Assembly (NCBI GenBank): GCA_964512985.1
Contig: CAZELI010000001.1
Span: 1-64,000 of the forward strand
Length of the DNA: 64,000 bases
Reading direction: 5' to 3'
From: CAYPGT01 sp964512985
Lineage (GTDB): Bacteria; Cyanobacteriota; Vampirovibrionia; LMEP-6097
The position numbers were made by a program, and so were the translations under genes. Shown here in pieces: positions 35,425 to 43,718 of the stretch. The notes beneath the pieces are model-generated. The model worked only from the letters and a program-made list of their open reading frames with translations. It searched no databases and was not told the DNA's origin. Positions within the stretch are counted from its first letter, which is position 1, and each line of letters starts with the position of its first letter.

Positions 35425-35706
35425 TTATTTTATTTGTTTCTTCAGATCATCATAAAAATTCTGATGAGAGCCTACTGCAATAAGAGTCAGAATCAACCTT
35501 CCTTCGTCAAAGGTATAAGCTATCAAAGTCAGTTGATTGACCATTTTGAATTTATGAATTTTATATCCTCTCAGGTCACCTTTCTTTTCTTCTCCAATAC
35601 CAGGCTCTTCAATAATAAGCATTATCGCTTTATCCAAATCTTTTTTCTGATTGGGGTTAAGCTTTTTAACTGTTTTTCTGAATTTTGCTTTCTGTAATAT
35701 TTCCAC
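35425..35706 (-). CDS. RelE/ParE-type toxin
   Basis: 93 aa. KFRKTVKKLNPNQKKDLDKAI, then GDLRGYKIHKFKM and TLIAYTFDEGRLILTLIAVGSHQNFYDDL (in blocks) match the RelE/ParE superfamily. It follows its antitoxin by 2 nt. It is not close to the toxin at 35125-35412, so the two modules are of different type. Confidence 0.78.
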   Translation of the reverse strand: MEILQKAKFRKTVKKLNPNQKKDLDKAIMLIIEEPGIGEEKKGDLRGYKIHKFKMVNQLTLIAYTFDEGRLILTLIAVGSHQNFYDDLKKQIK

Positions 35707-35708
35707 GA

Positions 35709-35924
35709 TTAACCAAACTTATATTCAGTAAGTTCACTATCATCTTCCTGCATTGCTAGTAAAATATCTTTGATAAATTCATAAGGTAAGTCTGGGTTTT
35801 CTTCTGCGATTTTCCCTACCTTAGACCAATATTCAATTTGACCAGGGACTGATCTACAGGAGATCTCTGCATAACGTTTAGCTTCTTCGACTAATTTATC
35901 TGATAATTTCACTGCTTTTGCCAT
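35709..35924 (-). CDS. ParD-like antitoxin
   Basis: 71 aa. AVKLSDKLVEEAKRYAEI then RSVPGQIEYWSKVGKIAEENPDLP (in blocks) matches ParD-like antitoxins. The ATG at 35924 is chosen over a TTG three codons earlier, since the -10 box TATAAT lies at 35934-35939 (minus strand). A palindromic operator lies just upstream. Confidence 0.8.
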   Translation of the reverse strand: MAKAVKLSDKLVEEAKRYAEISCRSVPGQIEYWSKVGKIAEENPDLPYEFIKDILLAMQEDDSELTEYKFG

Positions 35925-35933
35925 AATAGTCAA

Positions 35934-35967
35934 ATTATACCCAAAAGTTGCTAAAAGTAACTTTTAG
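35934..35967 (-). promoter_or_regulatory. Promoter and palindromic operator of the ParD-like module
   Basis: Minus-strand -10 TATAAT at 35934-35939. CTAAAAGT-A-ACTTTTAG at 35951-35967 is a perfect 8-bp inverted repeat with one central base, and a third half-site AAAAGTT lies at 35943-35949. It covers the -10 to -35 region, fitting autorepression by the antitoxin. Confidence 0.65.
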
Positions 35968-36053
35968 TTGTATAAATTAACCCTATTTATAATTATAACA
36001 CATACAAATGTAAGTAAAGTTAATTTTGTCTCAGCTATTGATAAACTTACTCT

Positions 36054-37820
36054 ATGTCCAAAAAACTAGACCGTTCTAAATTACCATCTCGTTATATCAC
36101 TTCAGTTCATGGCTGTGAGGGTCGTTTGACTATGTTGAAGAATCTGAAGACTGATGCTTATCCAGAAGGAATTGGTGCGGAAGTCGAAGAGAGACCTTTT
36201 ATTTGTGTGGTGGATTGTGGCAACGAGAGTGCGCCTTGTAATATTGACCTGCCGCGTCAAGCTCAGATAGTGAAGGATGCTGTGCGTGCTGCTGGTGGTA
36301 TGCCTTTCGGGATACACACTATTACTGTCACTGACGGGATTGCGATGGGACATCAAGGTATGAAATCCTCTCTTGTATCGCGTGAGGTCATTGCTGATTC
36401 AGTAGAAGTCTCTGTGCGCGGACATTGTTACGATGCTATCGTCGGTATCGCAGGCTGCGACAAGTCTCTGCCAGGCATGATGATGAGTATGTTGCGCCTC
36501 AATGTACCCAGTGTGTTTATGTATGGTGGAAGTATTCTTCCTGGTAATCATAATGGTAAGGATGTAACTATTGTAGATGTGTTCGAAGCTGTCGGTAAGT
36601 GTGATGCTGGGCAAATGTCTACTGAAGAACTTAAAGAACTCACTGCTGTTGCTTGTCCTTCTGCTGGTGCTTGTGGTGGACAGTTCACTGCTAATACCAT
36701 GGCTTGTGTTTCTGAGGCTATAGGACTCGCTCTGCCAGGCTCTTCTGCGCCACCAGCTCCTTATGAGGACCGAAACAAACATTGTAAGCTAGCTGGTGAA
36801 GCAGTGATGGAAGCTCTTGCTCTGAACATCAGACCGCGCGATATCGTTACTCGTAAAGCTTTAGAGAATGCAGCTACCATTGTCGCTGCTACTGGCGGCT
36901 CTACTAATGCTGCTCTTCATCTACCTGCGATGGCTCATGAAGCTGGCATTGAGTTTACAATGGATGATGTTGGAGAGGTTTTTAAACGTACACCTTATAT
37001 TACTTCTCTTAAACCAGGTGGTAAGTATGTTGCTAAGGATTTATATGAGATAGGTGGTATTCAAGTCGTGATTAAAGAATTATTGGATAACGGTTATATT
37101 CATGGAGACTGCATTACTGTGAATGGCAAGACTATCGCCGAGAATGCTGCTGACTATAGTTTCCCTAAACACGATCAAGATTTACTTTATAAATGTAAAG
37201 CTCCTATCAGTCCTACTGGTGGTGTCGTTACTCTGAAAGGTAATCTAGCAGAGGAAGGTGCGATAGTGAAAGTTGCTGGTTTGAATAATCTAGAACATAC
37301 TGGACCAGCTAGGGTTTTTGATTGCGAGGAAGATGCGTTTAAAGCAGTCGAGAAGCATAATTATCAAGAAGGTGACGTGATTGTAATTCGCTATGAAGGT
37401 CCGAAGGGTGGTCCTGGTATGCGTGAAATGCTAGCTACGACTGCTGCTATCTATGGTCAGGGTATGGGTGATAAGGTTGCACTTATTACTGATGGTAGAT
37501 TCTCTGGTGGTACTCGCGGGTTATGTATTGGGCATGTGGGTCCAGAAGCTGCTTGTGGAGGGACTATTGGGCTACTGCAAGATGGCGATATGATTACTAT
37601 TAACGCTAGAACAGGTGAGCTTAGTGTGGCTCTTTCTGATGTGGAATTGTCTAAGCGTAAAGCTGCTTGGAAACCTAGAACTAATGATTATCAATCTGGC
37701 ACTCTCTGGAAGTATGCTCAGTTAGTGGGTCCTGCGCATTTAGGCGCAGTAACACATCCAGGAGCTAAGGCTGAGACGCATGTCTATGCTGATATAGGAC
37801 TAGAGAAGGTCAAGAATTAA
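36054..37820 (+). CDS. ilvD: Dihydroxy-acid dehydratase
   Basis: Dehydrates dihydroxy acids in valine, leucine and isoleucine synthesis, with an iron-sulfur cluster. Conserved blocks: VVDCGNESAPCN, VGIAGCDKSLPGMMMS, CPSAGACGGQFTANTM, GRFSGGTRG and HVGPEA. 588 aa, slightly longer than usual. The start is ATG; a TAAACT 6 nt upstream may be a -10 box in leaderless position. A perfect terminator hairpin overlaps the stop codon. Other ilv genes are not nearby. Confidence 0.97.
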   Translation: MSKKLDRSKLPSRYITSVHGCEGRLTMLKNLKTDAYPEGIGAEVEERPFICVVDCGNESAPCNIDLPRQAQIVKDAVRAAGGMPFGIHTITVTDGIAMGHQGMKSSLVSREVIADSVEVSVRGHCYDAIVGIAGCDKSLPGMMMSMLRLNVPSVFMYGGSILPGNHNGKDVTIVDVFEAVGKCDAGQMSTEELKELTAVACPSAGACGGQFTANTMACVSEAIGLALPGSSAPPAPYEDRNKHCKLAGEAVMEALALNIRPRDIVTRKALENAATIVAATGGSTNAALHLPAMAHEAGIEFTMDDVGEVFKRTPYITSLKPGGKYVAKDLYEIGGIQVVIKELLDNGYIHGDCITVNGKTIAENAADYSFPKHDQDLLYKCKAPISPTGGVVTLKGNLAEEGAIVKVAGLNNLEHTGPARVFDCEEDAFKAVEKHNYQEGDVIVIRYEGPKGGPGMREMLATTAAIYGQGMGDKVALITDGRFSGGTRGLCIGHVGPEAACGGTIGLLQDGDMITINARTGELSVALSDVELSKRKAAWKPRTNDYQSGTLWKYAQLVGPAHLGAVTHPGAKAETHVYADIGLEKVKN

Positions 37821-37853
37821 AAAGATACAACGTAGTGTTGTATCTTTTTAATT
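37815..37853 (+). terminator. Bidirectional intrinsic terminator after ilvD
   Basis: 17-bp perfect inverted repeat (AATTAAAAAGATACAAC and its complement) with 5-nt loop GTAGT. The oligo-A and oligo-T ends let it act on both strands, for ilvD and for the convergent NHL gene. It contains the ilvD stop codon. Confidence 0.9.
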
Positions 37854-37875
37854 GAAATAGTAGTTAATTTAGCTT

Positions 37876-38661
37876 TTAGTTAAAATTAAACATTGCTATA
37901 CGTTCGACTTCCAGGGCAGGTCTTGGAATAGACAGCTTAGAATTATTCTCTGCTGGATCCGTGATGGTTTTTACAATGCCATCTCTACTGATCATTCTTA
38001 GCTGCTTATTGCCGCCATCGAGTATATAAAGATTGTCCTTAGGGTCTAGTGCTAATGCGCCTGGGTATCTAAACAGAGCTTGATGCTCTTTACCGTCTTG
38101 ATAACCAGAAATAGTAGAACCTGCTATAGTACTCACTTTGCCGTACTTGTCTATTTTACGGATGAGATGGTTTCTCTGATCTGAAACAAACAGATTATCA
38201 TTATGATCTATTACTAACCCTACTGGGAAATTAAATTCAGCCATAGAACCTTTGCCATCTTTATCGCCAGTGGTTCTTGCACCAGCAAATGTACTTACTG
38301 TACCAGTTTCAGGATCAATTTTTCTAATGGCATTGTTTCCTGAATCTGCTACGAAAATATTTCCTAGCGAATCCACCGCTACAGCATATGGATTTCTGAA
38401 TTGAGCTTCAATTAATGACCCGTCTTTGAAAGCTGCAGTATTGCTACCCGCATAAATACTTAGATTGCCAGCATTATCAAGTTTAAAGATTTTGGATTCT
38501 CTCATTCCTGCTATATAAGTATTACCTTGGGAATCTTTAACGATACTATTAGGAGAATATATTTTAGGCAGAGTTACTGCTACAGCATCGCCATCTAGAG
38601 CTTTACTTGGTAAACAAGTACTTAGTAAAATTGCAATGGTTAATAAAACGGTTCCCCTCAT
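37876..38661 (-). CDS. Exported NHL-repeat protein
   Basis: Signal peptide of about 21 residues (cleavage near SKA). About four NHL repeats follow, each with NPYAVAVDSLGNIFVADSGN-like cores and IRKID, forming a beta-propeller. 261 aa gives an incomplete propeller, so it may pair with another protein or close with fewer blades. Role unknown; extracytoplasmic binding or sensing. Confidence 0.85.
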   Translation of the reverse strand: MRGTVLLTIAILLSTCLPSKALDGDAVAVTLPKIYSPNSIVKDSQGNTYIAGMRESKIFKLDNAGNLSIYAGSNTAAFKDGSLIEAQFRNPYAVAVDSLGNIFVADSGNNAIRKIDPETGTVSTFAGARTTGDKDGKGSMAEFNFPVGLVIDHNDNLFVSDQRNHLIRKIDKYGKVSTIAGSTISGYQDGKEHQALFRYPGALALDPKDNLYILDGGNKQLRMISRDGIVKTITDPAENNSKLSIPRPALEVERIAMFNFN

Positions 38662-38710
38662 GGTTGTCTTATCGACATAATTCGTTAAGAGCCGATTAAG
38701 GATAAGGCAG

Positions 38711-38716
38711 TATAAT
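38711..38716 (+). promoter_or_regulatory. -10 box of the ferredoxin-hydrolase gene, leaderless
   Basis: TATAAT eight nt before the ATG at 38725; the transcript should begin 1-3 nt before the start codon. No clear -35 box. Confidence 0.5.
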
Positions 38717-38724
38717 TATATTTA

Positions 38725-39609
38725 ATGGCACAAGTAGTTAAATCTAGACAGGAAAATGTTCCAGGGGATCTATTTGTTGATAGTTCTTGTATTGATTGTG
38801 ACACTTGTCGTTGGATGGCACCAGAGCAATTTAAAGCAATTAATGGACAATCAGCTGTTTATAAACAACCTGAGACTGCTGAGCAAAAATTTAAAGCAAT
38901 GCAAGCTCTCATCTCTTGTCCAACAGCTTCTATTGGTTATTTAGCTAAAGATATAGATATCAAGGAAGTGCAACAAAGCTTCCCGATTCTTATTGGTGAT
39001 AATGTTTATCATTGTGGCTATCATTCAGAGAAGTCTTATGGAGCTACTAGTTATTTCATCCAAAGAGATGCTGGTAATGTATTAGTTGACTCTCCAAGAT
39101 TCACTCCTGCATTGGTACAGCGGCTAGAAGAGATGGGTGGAGTTAAATATATGTTTCTAACACATAAGGATGATGTTGCTGATCATCAAAAATTTCATGA
39201 TCATTTTAGTGCTGCTAGAATTATTCATCGTAAGGAACTGTGTTCAGCAATCCCAACTGCTGAGATAGTCCTAGAGCATGACTTTCATAGTAAGATTGAT
39301 GATGCTGAAGATGAACTAGCAATGATTCATACCCCTGGTCATACAGAAGGTCACACAGTGCTTAATTACAAGCGTAAGTTTTTATTCTCAGGAGATCATT
39401 TAGCTTATTCTGCAAGAATGAATCAGTTATATGCCTTCAGAAAGCATTGCTGGTATTCCTGGGAAAAGCAAATAGAATCTGTAGAGAAACTAATCGAATA
39501 CTATTGGGAATGGTTACTCCCGGGTCATGGCAGAAGAATGAAAGCCCACCCAGAAGCTTATAAAATCCACATAGAGAAATGTGTCAATTGGATGCAAGAA
39601 CAAGTTTAG
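38725..39609 (+). CDS. Ferredoxin-metallo-beta-lactamase fusion protein
   Basis: Residues 15-70 are a single-cluster 4Fe-4S ferredoxin (Cys22, Cys25, Cys28 and Cys65: SCIDCDTC and ISCP). Residues 75-290 are a metallo-beta-lactamase fold with FLTHKDDVADH, HTPGHTEGHT, SGDHLAY and PGHGRR. This domain pair is familiar from cyanobacteria and plastids, where the hydrolase has the THxDDVxDH variant. Substrate unknown, possibly redox-controlled. Convergent with a zinc-ribbon gene, 9 nt between stops. Confidence 0.85.
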   Translation: MAQVVKSRQENVPGDLFVDSSCIDCDTCRWMAPEQFKAINGQSAVYKQPETAEQKFKAMQALISCPTASIGYLAKDIDIKEVQQSFPILIGDNVYHCGYHSEKSYGATSYFIQRDAGNVLVDSPRFTPALVQRLEEMGGVKYMFLTHKDDVADHQKFHDHFSAARIIHRKELCSAIPTAEIVLEHDFHSKIDDAEDELAMIHTPGHTEGHTVLNYKRKFLFSGDHLAYSARMNQLYAFRKHCWYSWEKQIESVEKLIEYYWEWLLPGHGRRMKAHPEAYKIHIEKCVNWMQEQV

Positions 39610-39618
39610 AGAATCTAA

Positions 39619-39855
39619 TTAACCGAATCTTCCTTGTTGTGACCAACGAGCTATATGTTTAACATCTATACCAGTCTTAGCTGCAAGCTCATCTGGTAGA
39701 ACTCTTTGACCAAATTTAATTTCTGCTTTAACTTTTTGGAACATTTCTTCATCTTTATCCCAGCAATCTTTACATACAGCAGAACCTACTTGTAATGATA
39801 TTAAAGCACCACATAATTCACACTTAGCTAATTTTTTATCGCGTAACATTGACAT
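39619..39855 (-). CDS. YvyF-like zinc-ribbon/HTH protein (paralogue 1)
   Basis: 78 aa. Two CxxC pairs (Cys12/Cys15 and Cys28/Cys31) form a zinc ribbon, followed by a short helical region ending TGIDVKHIARWSQQGRFG. It resembles the YvyF family of flagellar-operon proteins of Firmicutes (zinc ribbon plus helix-turn-helix). GAGG lies 7 nt before the ATG. About 50% identical by eye to the protein at 40948-41193. Confidence 0.7.
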   Translation of the reverse strand: MSMLRDKKLAKCELCGALISLQVGSAVCKDCWDKDEEMFQKVKAEIKFGQRVLPDELAAKTGIDVKHIARWSQQGRFG

Positions 39856-39985
39856 TCCCTTACCTCACTTATTAAAATTTATACCCCAGGGTTTTCCTTT
39901 ATAACAGGATATTTTTAGAATCTCATGGAAAATGCTGTTTTTAGTAGCATAATCATATTAATGTTCTTTAAGGATTCACTAAAAA

Positions 39986-40930
39986 ATGATTTATGATGCA
40001 GAACAATTTGTTAAAGCTACTTTTGCTGGTGGCTGTTTCTGGTGTGTAGAAAGTACTTTTTCCAAAATACCAGGAATCAAGAAAGTTATCTCGGGTTACA
40101 TTGGGGGACATACGGAGAATCCCAGTTATGAAGAGGTGTCGCAAGGTACTACTGGACATATAGAAGCGATAGAAATTACTTATGATTCTAATCAGGTAAG
40201 CTATGAAAAATTATTAGATGCATATTGGAAGGAGATTGATCCTACCGATGCGGGCGGGCAGTTTGCAGATCGCGGATCGCAATATAAGCCAGCGGTATTT
40301 TATCATAGTCAAGAACAAAAACTAATAGCAGAAAAATCTAAAGCTCAATTAGATAGTTCGGGTCTACTCTCTAAACCAGTACAGGTAGAGATTTTGCCTG
40401 CGACCACATTTTATCCTGCAGAAGATTATCATCAAGAGTATTATAAGAAAAATCCAGTTCATTATAATTTATATAGAACAGGTTCGGGACGAGAAAAATC
40501 TTTAAAACAAATTTGGGGTGATCTAAAAAAGAAATTAACACCACTGCAATATCATGTAACTCAAGAAAACGGGACTGAGCCTGCTTTTCAGAATGAGTAT
40601 TGGGATAATAAAGAAGAAGGTCTCTATGTGGATCTTGTTACAGGTGAGCCGCTATTTAGTTCTAAGGATAAGTTTGATTCTGGTTGTGGTTGGCCATCAT
40701 TTACTAAACCTGTGGTTAAAGATAGTATTGTTAATAAACAAGATTATAGTCATTTTATGCTGAGAACCGAAGTTAGGTCTAAGGATTCTGATTCTCATTT
40801 AGGACATGTGTTTGAAGATGGTCCTGCGCCTAATGGTTTAAGGTATTGCATCAATTCAGCAGCCCTAAAATTTATTCCGAAGAACAAGCTTACGGAAGCT
40901 GGATATGAAGAATATCTAAAGTATTTGTAA
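39986..40930 (+). CDS. msrAB: Fused peptide methionine sulfoxide reductase MsrA-MsrB
   Basis: Repairs both S- and R-methionine sulfoxide. MsrA domain (residues 8-165) has the catalytic GCFWC; MsrB (180-314) has SGCGWPSF, LGHVFEDGP and catalytic Cys in RYCINSAAL. The two CxxC zinc sites of many MsrB proteins are missing (GLYVDLVTGEPLF), so this is the zinc-free type. AAGGA lies 11 nt before the ATG. It lies between the two zinc-ribbon paralogues. Confidence 0.95.
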   Translation: MIYDAEQFVKATFAGGCFWCVESTFSKIPGIKKVISGYIGGHTENPSYEEVSQGTTGHIEAIEITYDSNQVSYEKLLDAYWKEIDPTDAGGQFADRGSQYKPAVFYHSQEQKLIAEKSKAQLDSSGLLSKPVQVEILPATTFYPAEDYHQEYYKKNPVHYNLYRTGSGREKSLKQIWGDLKKKLTPLQYHVTQENGTEPAFQNEYWDNKEEGLYVDLVTGEPLFSSKDKFDSGCGWPSFTKPVVKDSIVNKQDYSHFMLRTEVRSKDSDSHLGHVFEDGPAPNGLRYCINSAALKFIPKNKLTEAGYEEYLKYL

Positions 40931-40947
40931 CTACTCGGCTTATATTT

Positions 40948-41193
40948 TTAGTGATTGCCGCTAAGTCTTCCGAGGCTGGTCCAGCGTTTGATGTGTTTAG
41001 CGTCCACTCCAGTTCGATTAGCTAATTCTTCTGGCGTAATTCGTTCGCCATACCTGAGAGCTTTTTTCACTCGATCAAACAATTCCTGATCATAATCAAA
41101 ACACGAGCTGCAAACACCTGAGGGTGGTTTGTCAGCCAATATTGTATTGCAGATACCGCATTTACTTAATTTTCTATCAGCAGGGTCGCTCAT
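40948..41193 (-). CDS. YvyF-like zinc-ribbon/HTH protein (paralogue 2)
   Basis: 81 aa with the same layout as the protein at 39619-39855: Cys12/Cys15, Cys28/Cys31, then ERITPEELANRTGVDAKHI and RWTSLGRL. The close spacing match, including all four Cys positions, shows a duplication. A role in control of flagellar genes is suggested by the YvyF resemblance and not shown here. Confidence 0.7.
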   Translation of the reverse strand: MSDPADRKLSKCGICNTILADKPPSGVCSSCFDYDQELFDRVKKALRYGERITPEELANRTGVDAKHIKRWTSLGRLSGNH

Positions 41194-41290
41194 ATATACT
41201 ATTAATTCCCCAAAATCAGGGTATTCATGCTACCTGTTTGATTATACAAGAGACTTGGTACAAAAGCAAAGGTTTCAGGTAACAAAGGTC

Positions 41291-41656
41291 TTATATCTGC
41301 CCAGTTTTAAGCATTACTAAAGTACAAGCTTCGACAACATTAATCCCTGCATCTTTTAAGACCTGGTAAATAGAATGGTTCTCGGCACCTGGATTGAAAA
41401 TTATTCTTTTAGGTTTAATGCGCACAAATTCAGAAACTAAATTTGTGGATATTTGCGGCCCAACATACATAGTTATAGTATCGATATTTTCAGTAACTTG
41501 ATCTAGAGAAGCTTTCACGGGAATATTCTCTATGGTTTTTAATTGTGGATGTATTGGAATTACATTGAAGCCATGTTCACTCAAAAGCATCAGTGCCTTA
41601 TAAGAATATCTATCTTGTTTATCGGATGCTCCTACTACAACATAGTTGGGTTTCAT
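41291..41656 (-). CDS. CoA-binding domain protein (YccU-like)
   Basis: Single Rossmann-type CoA_binding_2 domain: NYVVVGASDKQDRYSYK, HGFNVIPIHP and FNPGAENHSIYQVLKDAGINVVE (in blocks). 121 aa. Cellular role unknown for most members. The region 41194-41290 upstream of its neighbour holds no gene. Confidence 0.88.
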   Translation of the reverse strand: MKPNYVVVGASDKQDRYSYKALMLLSEHGFNVIPIHPQLKTIENIPVKASLDQVTENIDTITMYVGPQISTNLVSEFVRIKPKRIIFNPGAENHSIYQVLKDAGINVVEACTLVMLKTGQI

Positions 41657-41686
41657 ATGTATTATTATAGATGATTTTTAGTTGTG

Positions 41687-41888
41687 GTGACTACTCGGTC
41701 TTTATTGTATATATTCTATTTATCCCTAGAACCGGGATGGGGTGGGGTTCCGCCGCTTCGCGGCGTTTGCGCTGCGCGCGGCTTAATCTGATAAATTATT
41801 AGCAGTCCGCAGGACAAACGTGCCGTAGGTGTGAAACCACAATAAAAAAATAATGAGTATGGAATTGAAGGGAGTTGGGTTTAGTTAT
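41687..41888 (+). mobile_element. MITE-like GC-rich hairpin element, copy 3 (degenerate)
   Basis: Core at 41746-41840. The terminal GTGACTACTC and, on the other side, ATAACTAAACCC are weakened inverted ends, and I see no clean target duplication. The third hairpin reads CGTGCC-GTA-GGTGTG: C-to-T style changes relative to the other copies, yet all six pairs remain if G-U is allowed. The right end supplies the stop codon of the helicase gene. Confidence 0.65.
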
Positions 41889-43531
41889 GAAGCGGGTTTT
41901 CTTGGCTTTTTATAATTGCTAGAAGGGGCTCTTGGAGCCGTGCCAGAATTTGAGCTTGGTCTAGAACTCGGTTTAGAACTTGATTTAGAGCCATAGCTCG
42001 ATTTAGAACTGAAGCTAGAGCCTGACTTAGAGCTTGATCTAGAACCTTCAGAGTTAGATCTAGAACTTGACCTTGGACCTGAACTCGATCTTGAGCCTGA
42101 TCTAGGGCCAGAGCTGAAACTCTTACGATCACTACCGCCTCTGTCATTACTACCTCTATAACCTGAAGATTTACCTTTAGAATCTCTTCTTTGGCTAGAA
42201 TATTTTTCTGGACCAAACTCTACAGTGCTATCAAAGTCACCGACTTCTTGATCCATGAGTTGTTTGAGTAATGTTGCTGTGATTTCTTCTACGCTTTGAC
42301 CTTCTGCTTTCCATTCTTCAATGTATTTTAAATATTTTTTCTGTAAGCGAGCCCCTAGATGTTCGTCTTGTAAGCTGCTAGTGAATACTTTTAATTTAGA
42401 TGCTTCTAGATCTTCGATTGTAGGTACTTTTGCGCTTTCGATTTTTAGATTGTTGAATTTTGCGATTCGTTTTAAGTGATCTACTTCTTTACCAACCACA
42501 AATGAGAATGCCATTCCAGTTTTGCCAGCTCTACCTGTTCTACCAATGCGGTGTACATAATCTTGACTATCACGAGGTAGGTCAAAGTTAAATACAGCTT
42601 CGATGTTATTCACATCAATCCCTCTTGCTGCCACGTCTGTAGCGATAAGCAGTTGGATTTGTTCTTTTCTGAAACCATTCATTACAGAGTCTCTCTTTCT
42701 CTGATCCATATCACCGTGTAATCCAGCAGCATTATATTTCTTAGATCTAAGCATAGTGCTGAGGTCATCAACCATAGCTTTGGTGTTACAAAAAATTAGT
42801 GCTGACTTAACATCATAGAAAGCAAGAACTCTTTTAAGAGCTTCTACTTTACTTTTATTGTTAATCTCAAAATATATTTGATTAATTTGTACGCTCTGTT
42901 CTTTATCGCTAACCACATTGATATGTTCAGGTTTGTTTTGATATTTCTGTGTAAGTTTTAAGATGTCGCGAGACATAGTCGCTGAGAACATTACAGTCTG
43001 CCTGGTTTTAGGAGTGTCTTGGAGAATAGTTTCTATGTCTTCTCTGAAGCCCATGTCTAACATTTGGTCAGCTTCATCTAAAGTAAGGAATTGAAGGTTC
43101 TGTAGTTTGAGAGAGCCACGTCTCATATGATCCATGATACGTCCTGGAGTTCCCACTACGACTTGAACGCCTTGCTTCAATGCTTTAAGTTGTGTTGAAA
43201 TATTTTGTCCGCCATAAATAGCGACCACTGATAAGTCCTTCTGATATTTCAGTAGCTTGCTAAACTGTTCTGTAACTTGCACTACAAGCTCACGTGTTGG
43301 GCAGAGTACTAATGCTTGTATTGCTTGGTTTTCAGCATCTATCTTCTCGATAATAGGTATGGCAAAAGCTGCTGTTTTACCGGTTCCGGTGCCAGCTTGT
43401 CCGATAATATCCTTACCATGTAATAATAAAGGAATCGTCTTAGATTGAATTTCTGTCGCATAGACGAAACCCATTTCCTCTATAGCTCTTAGAGTGGGTT
43501 CTGATAATTTAAGTTTGGCAAATTGTGTCAA
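41885..43531 (-). CDS. DEAD-box RNA helicase with Ser/Arg-rich tail
   Basis: Residues 1-360 are a complete DEAD core: AGTGTGKTAAF, PTRELVVQV, LDEADQM, SAT, and RIGRTGRAGKTG. A region of about 80 residues follows, then from about 440 a low-complexity tail with repeats such as SRSSSGPRSSSRS, SKSSYGSKSSS and KPSSRPSS. Tails of this kind occur in RNA-processing helicases such as DeaD/CshA, usually as RGG or Arg-rich sequence; SR-like repeats are less usual. Start is TTG. The gene lies downstream of no obvious partner; element copy 3 overlaps its stop. Confidence 0.93.
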   Translation of the reverse strand: MTQFAKLKLSEPTLRAIEEMGFVYATEIQSKTIPLLLHGKDIIGQAGTGTGKTAAFAIPIIEKIDAENQAIQALVLCPTRELVVQVTEQFSKLLKYQKDLSVVAIYGGQNISTQLKALKQGVQVVVGTPGRIMDHMRRGSLKLQNLQFLTLDEADQMLDMGFREDIETILQDTPKTRQTVMFSATMSRDILKLTQKYQNKPEHINVVSDKEQSVQINQIYFEINNKSKVEALKRVLAFYDVKSALIFCNTKAMVDDLSTMLRSKKYNAAGLHGDMDQRKRDSVMNGFRKEQIQLLIATDVAARGIDVNNIEAVFNFDLPRDSQDYVHRIGRTGRAGKTGMAFSFVVGKEVDHLKRIAKFNNLKIESAKVPTIEDLEASKLKVFTSSLQDEHLGARLQKKYLKYIEEWKAEGQSVEEITATLLKQLMDQEVGDFDSTVEFGPEKYSSQRRDSKGKSSGYRGSNDRGGSDRKSFSSGPRSGSRSSSGPRSSSRSNSEGSRSSSKSGSSFSSKSSYGSKSSSKPSSRPSSNSGTAPRAPSSNYKKPRKPAS

Positions 43532-43674
43532 GCGCCTAAATCATAGCAGATCTCAAGAATAGATGCGTCTTTACGCAAGAAGCTTATATTCTTTTAATTA
43601 AGGGCTATTTAAAATAAGTTTAGTTTTAGTTATTTATGATTAAACTTGGGGATTATGCTAAAATAGCACTTAAG

Positions 43675-43701
43675 ATCCGAATTTAGCTGCTATTTTCGGA
43701 T
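43675..43701. repeat. Inverted repeat upstream of the AAA ATPase gene
   Basis: ATCCGAA (43675-43681) and TTCGGAT (43695-43701), 13 nt apart. It lies between a TGC-TAAAAT box (about 43657-43665) and a TATAGT 12 nt before the ATG (43702-43707), so it could be an operator or a leader hairpin. Confidence 0.4.
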
Positions 43702-43718
43702 TATAGTCGGTAAATAGT

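Noticed and set aside
36102..36782. Minus-strand open frames inside ilvD
   Set aside because: ilvD is a complete conserved gene; the antisense frames have Ser/His/Thr-rich composition typical of shadows.
41881..42216. A 111-residue open frame antisense-shifted within the helicase tail
   Set aside because: It is the same strand but another frame of the Ser/Arg repeat tract. Low-complexity codon repeats keep several frames open; no start signal or domain.
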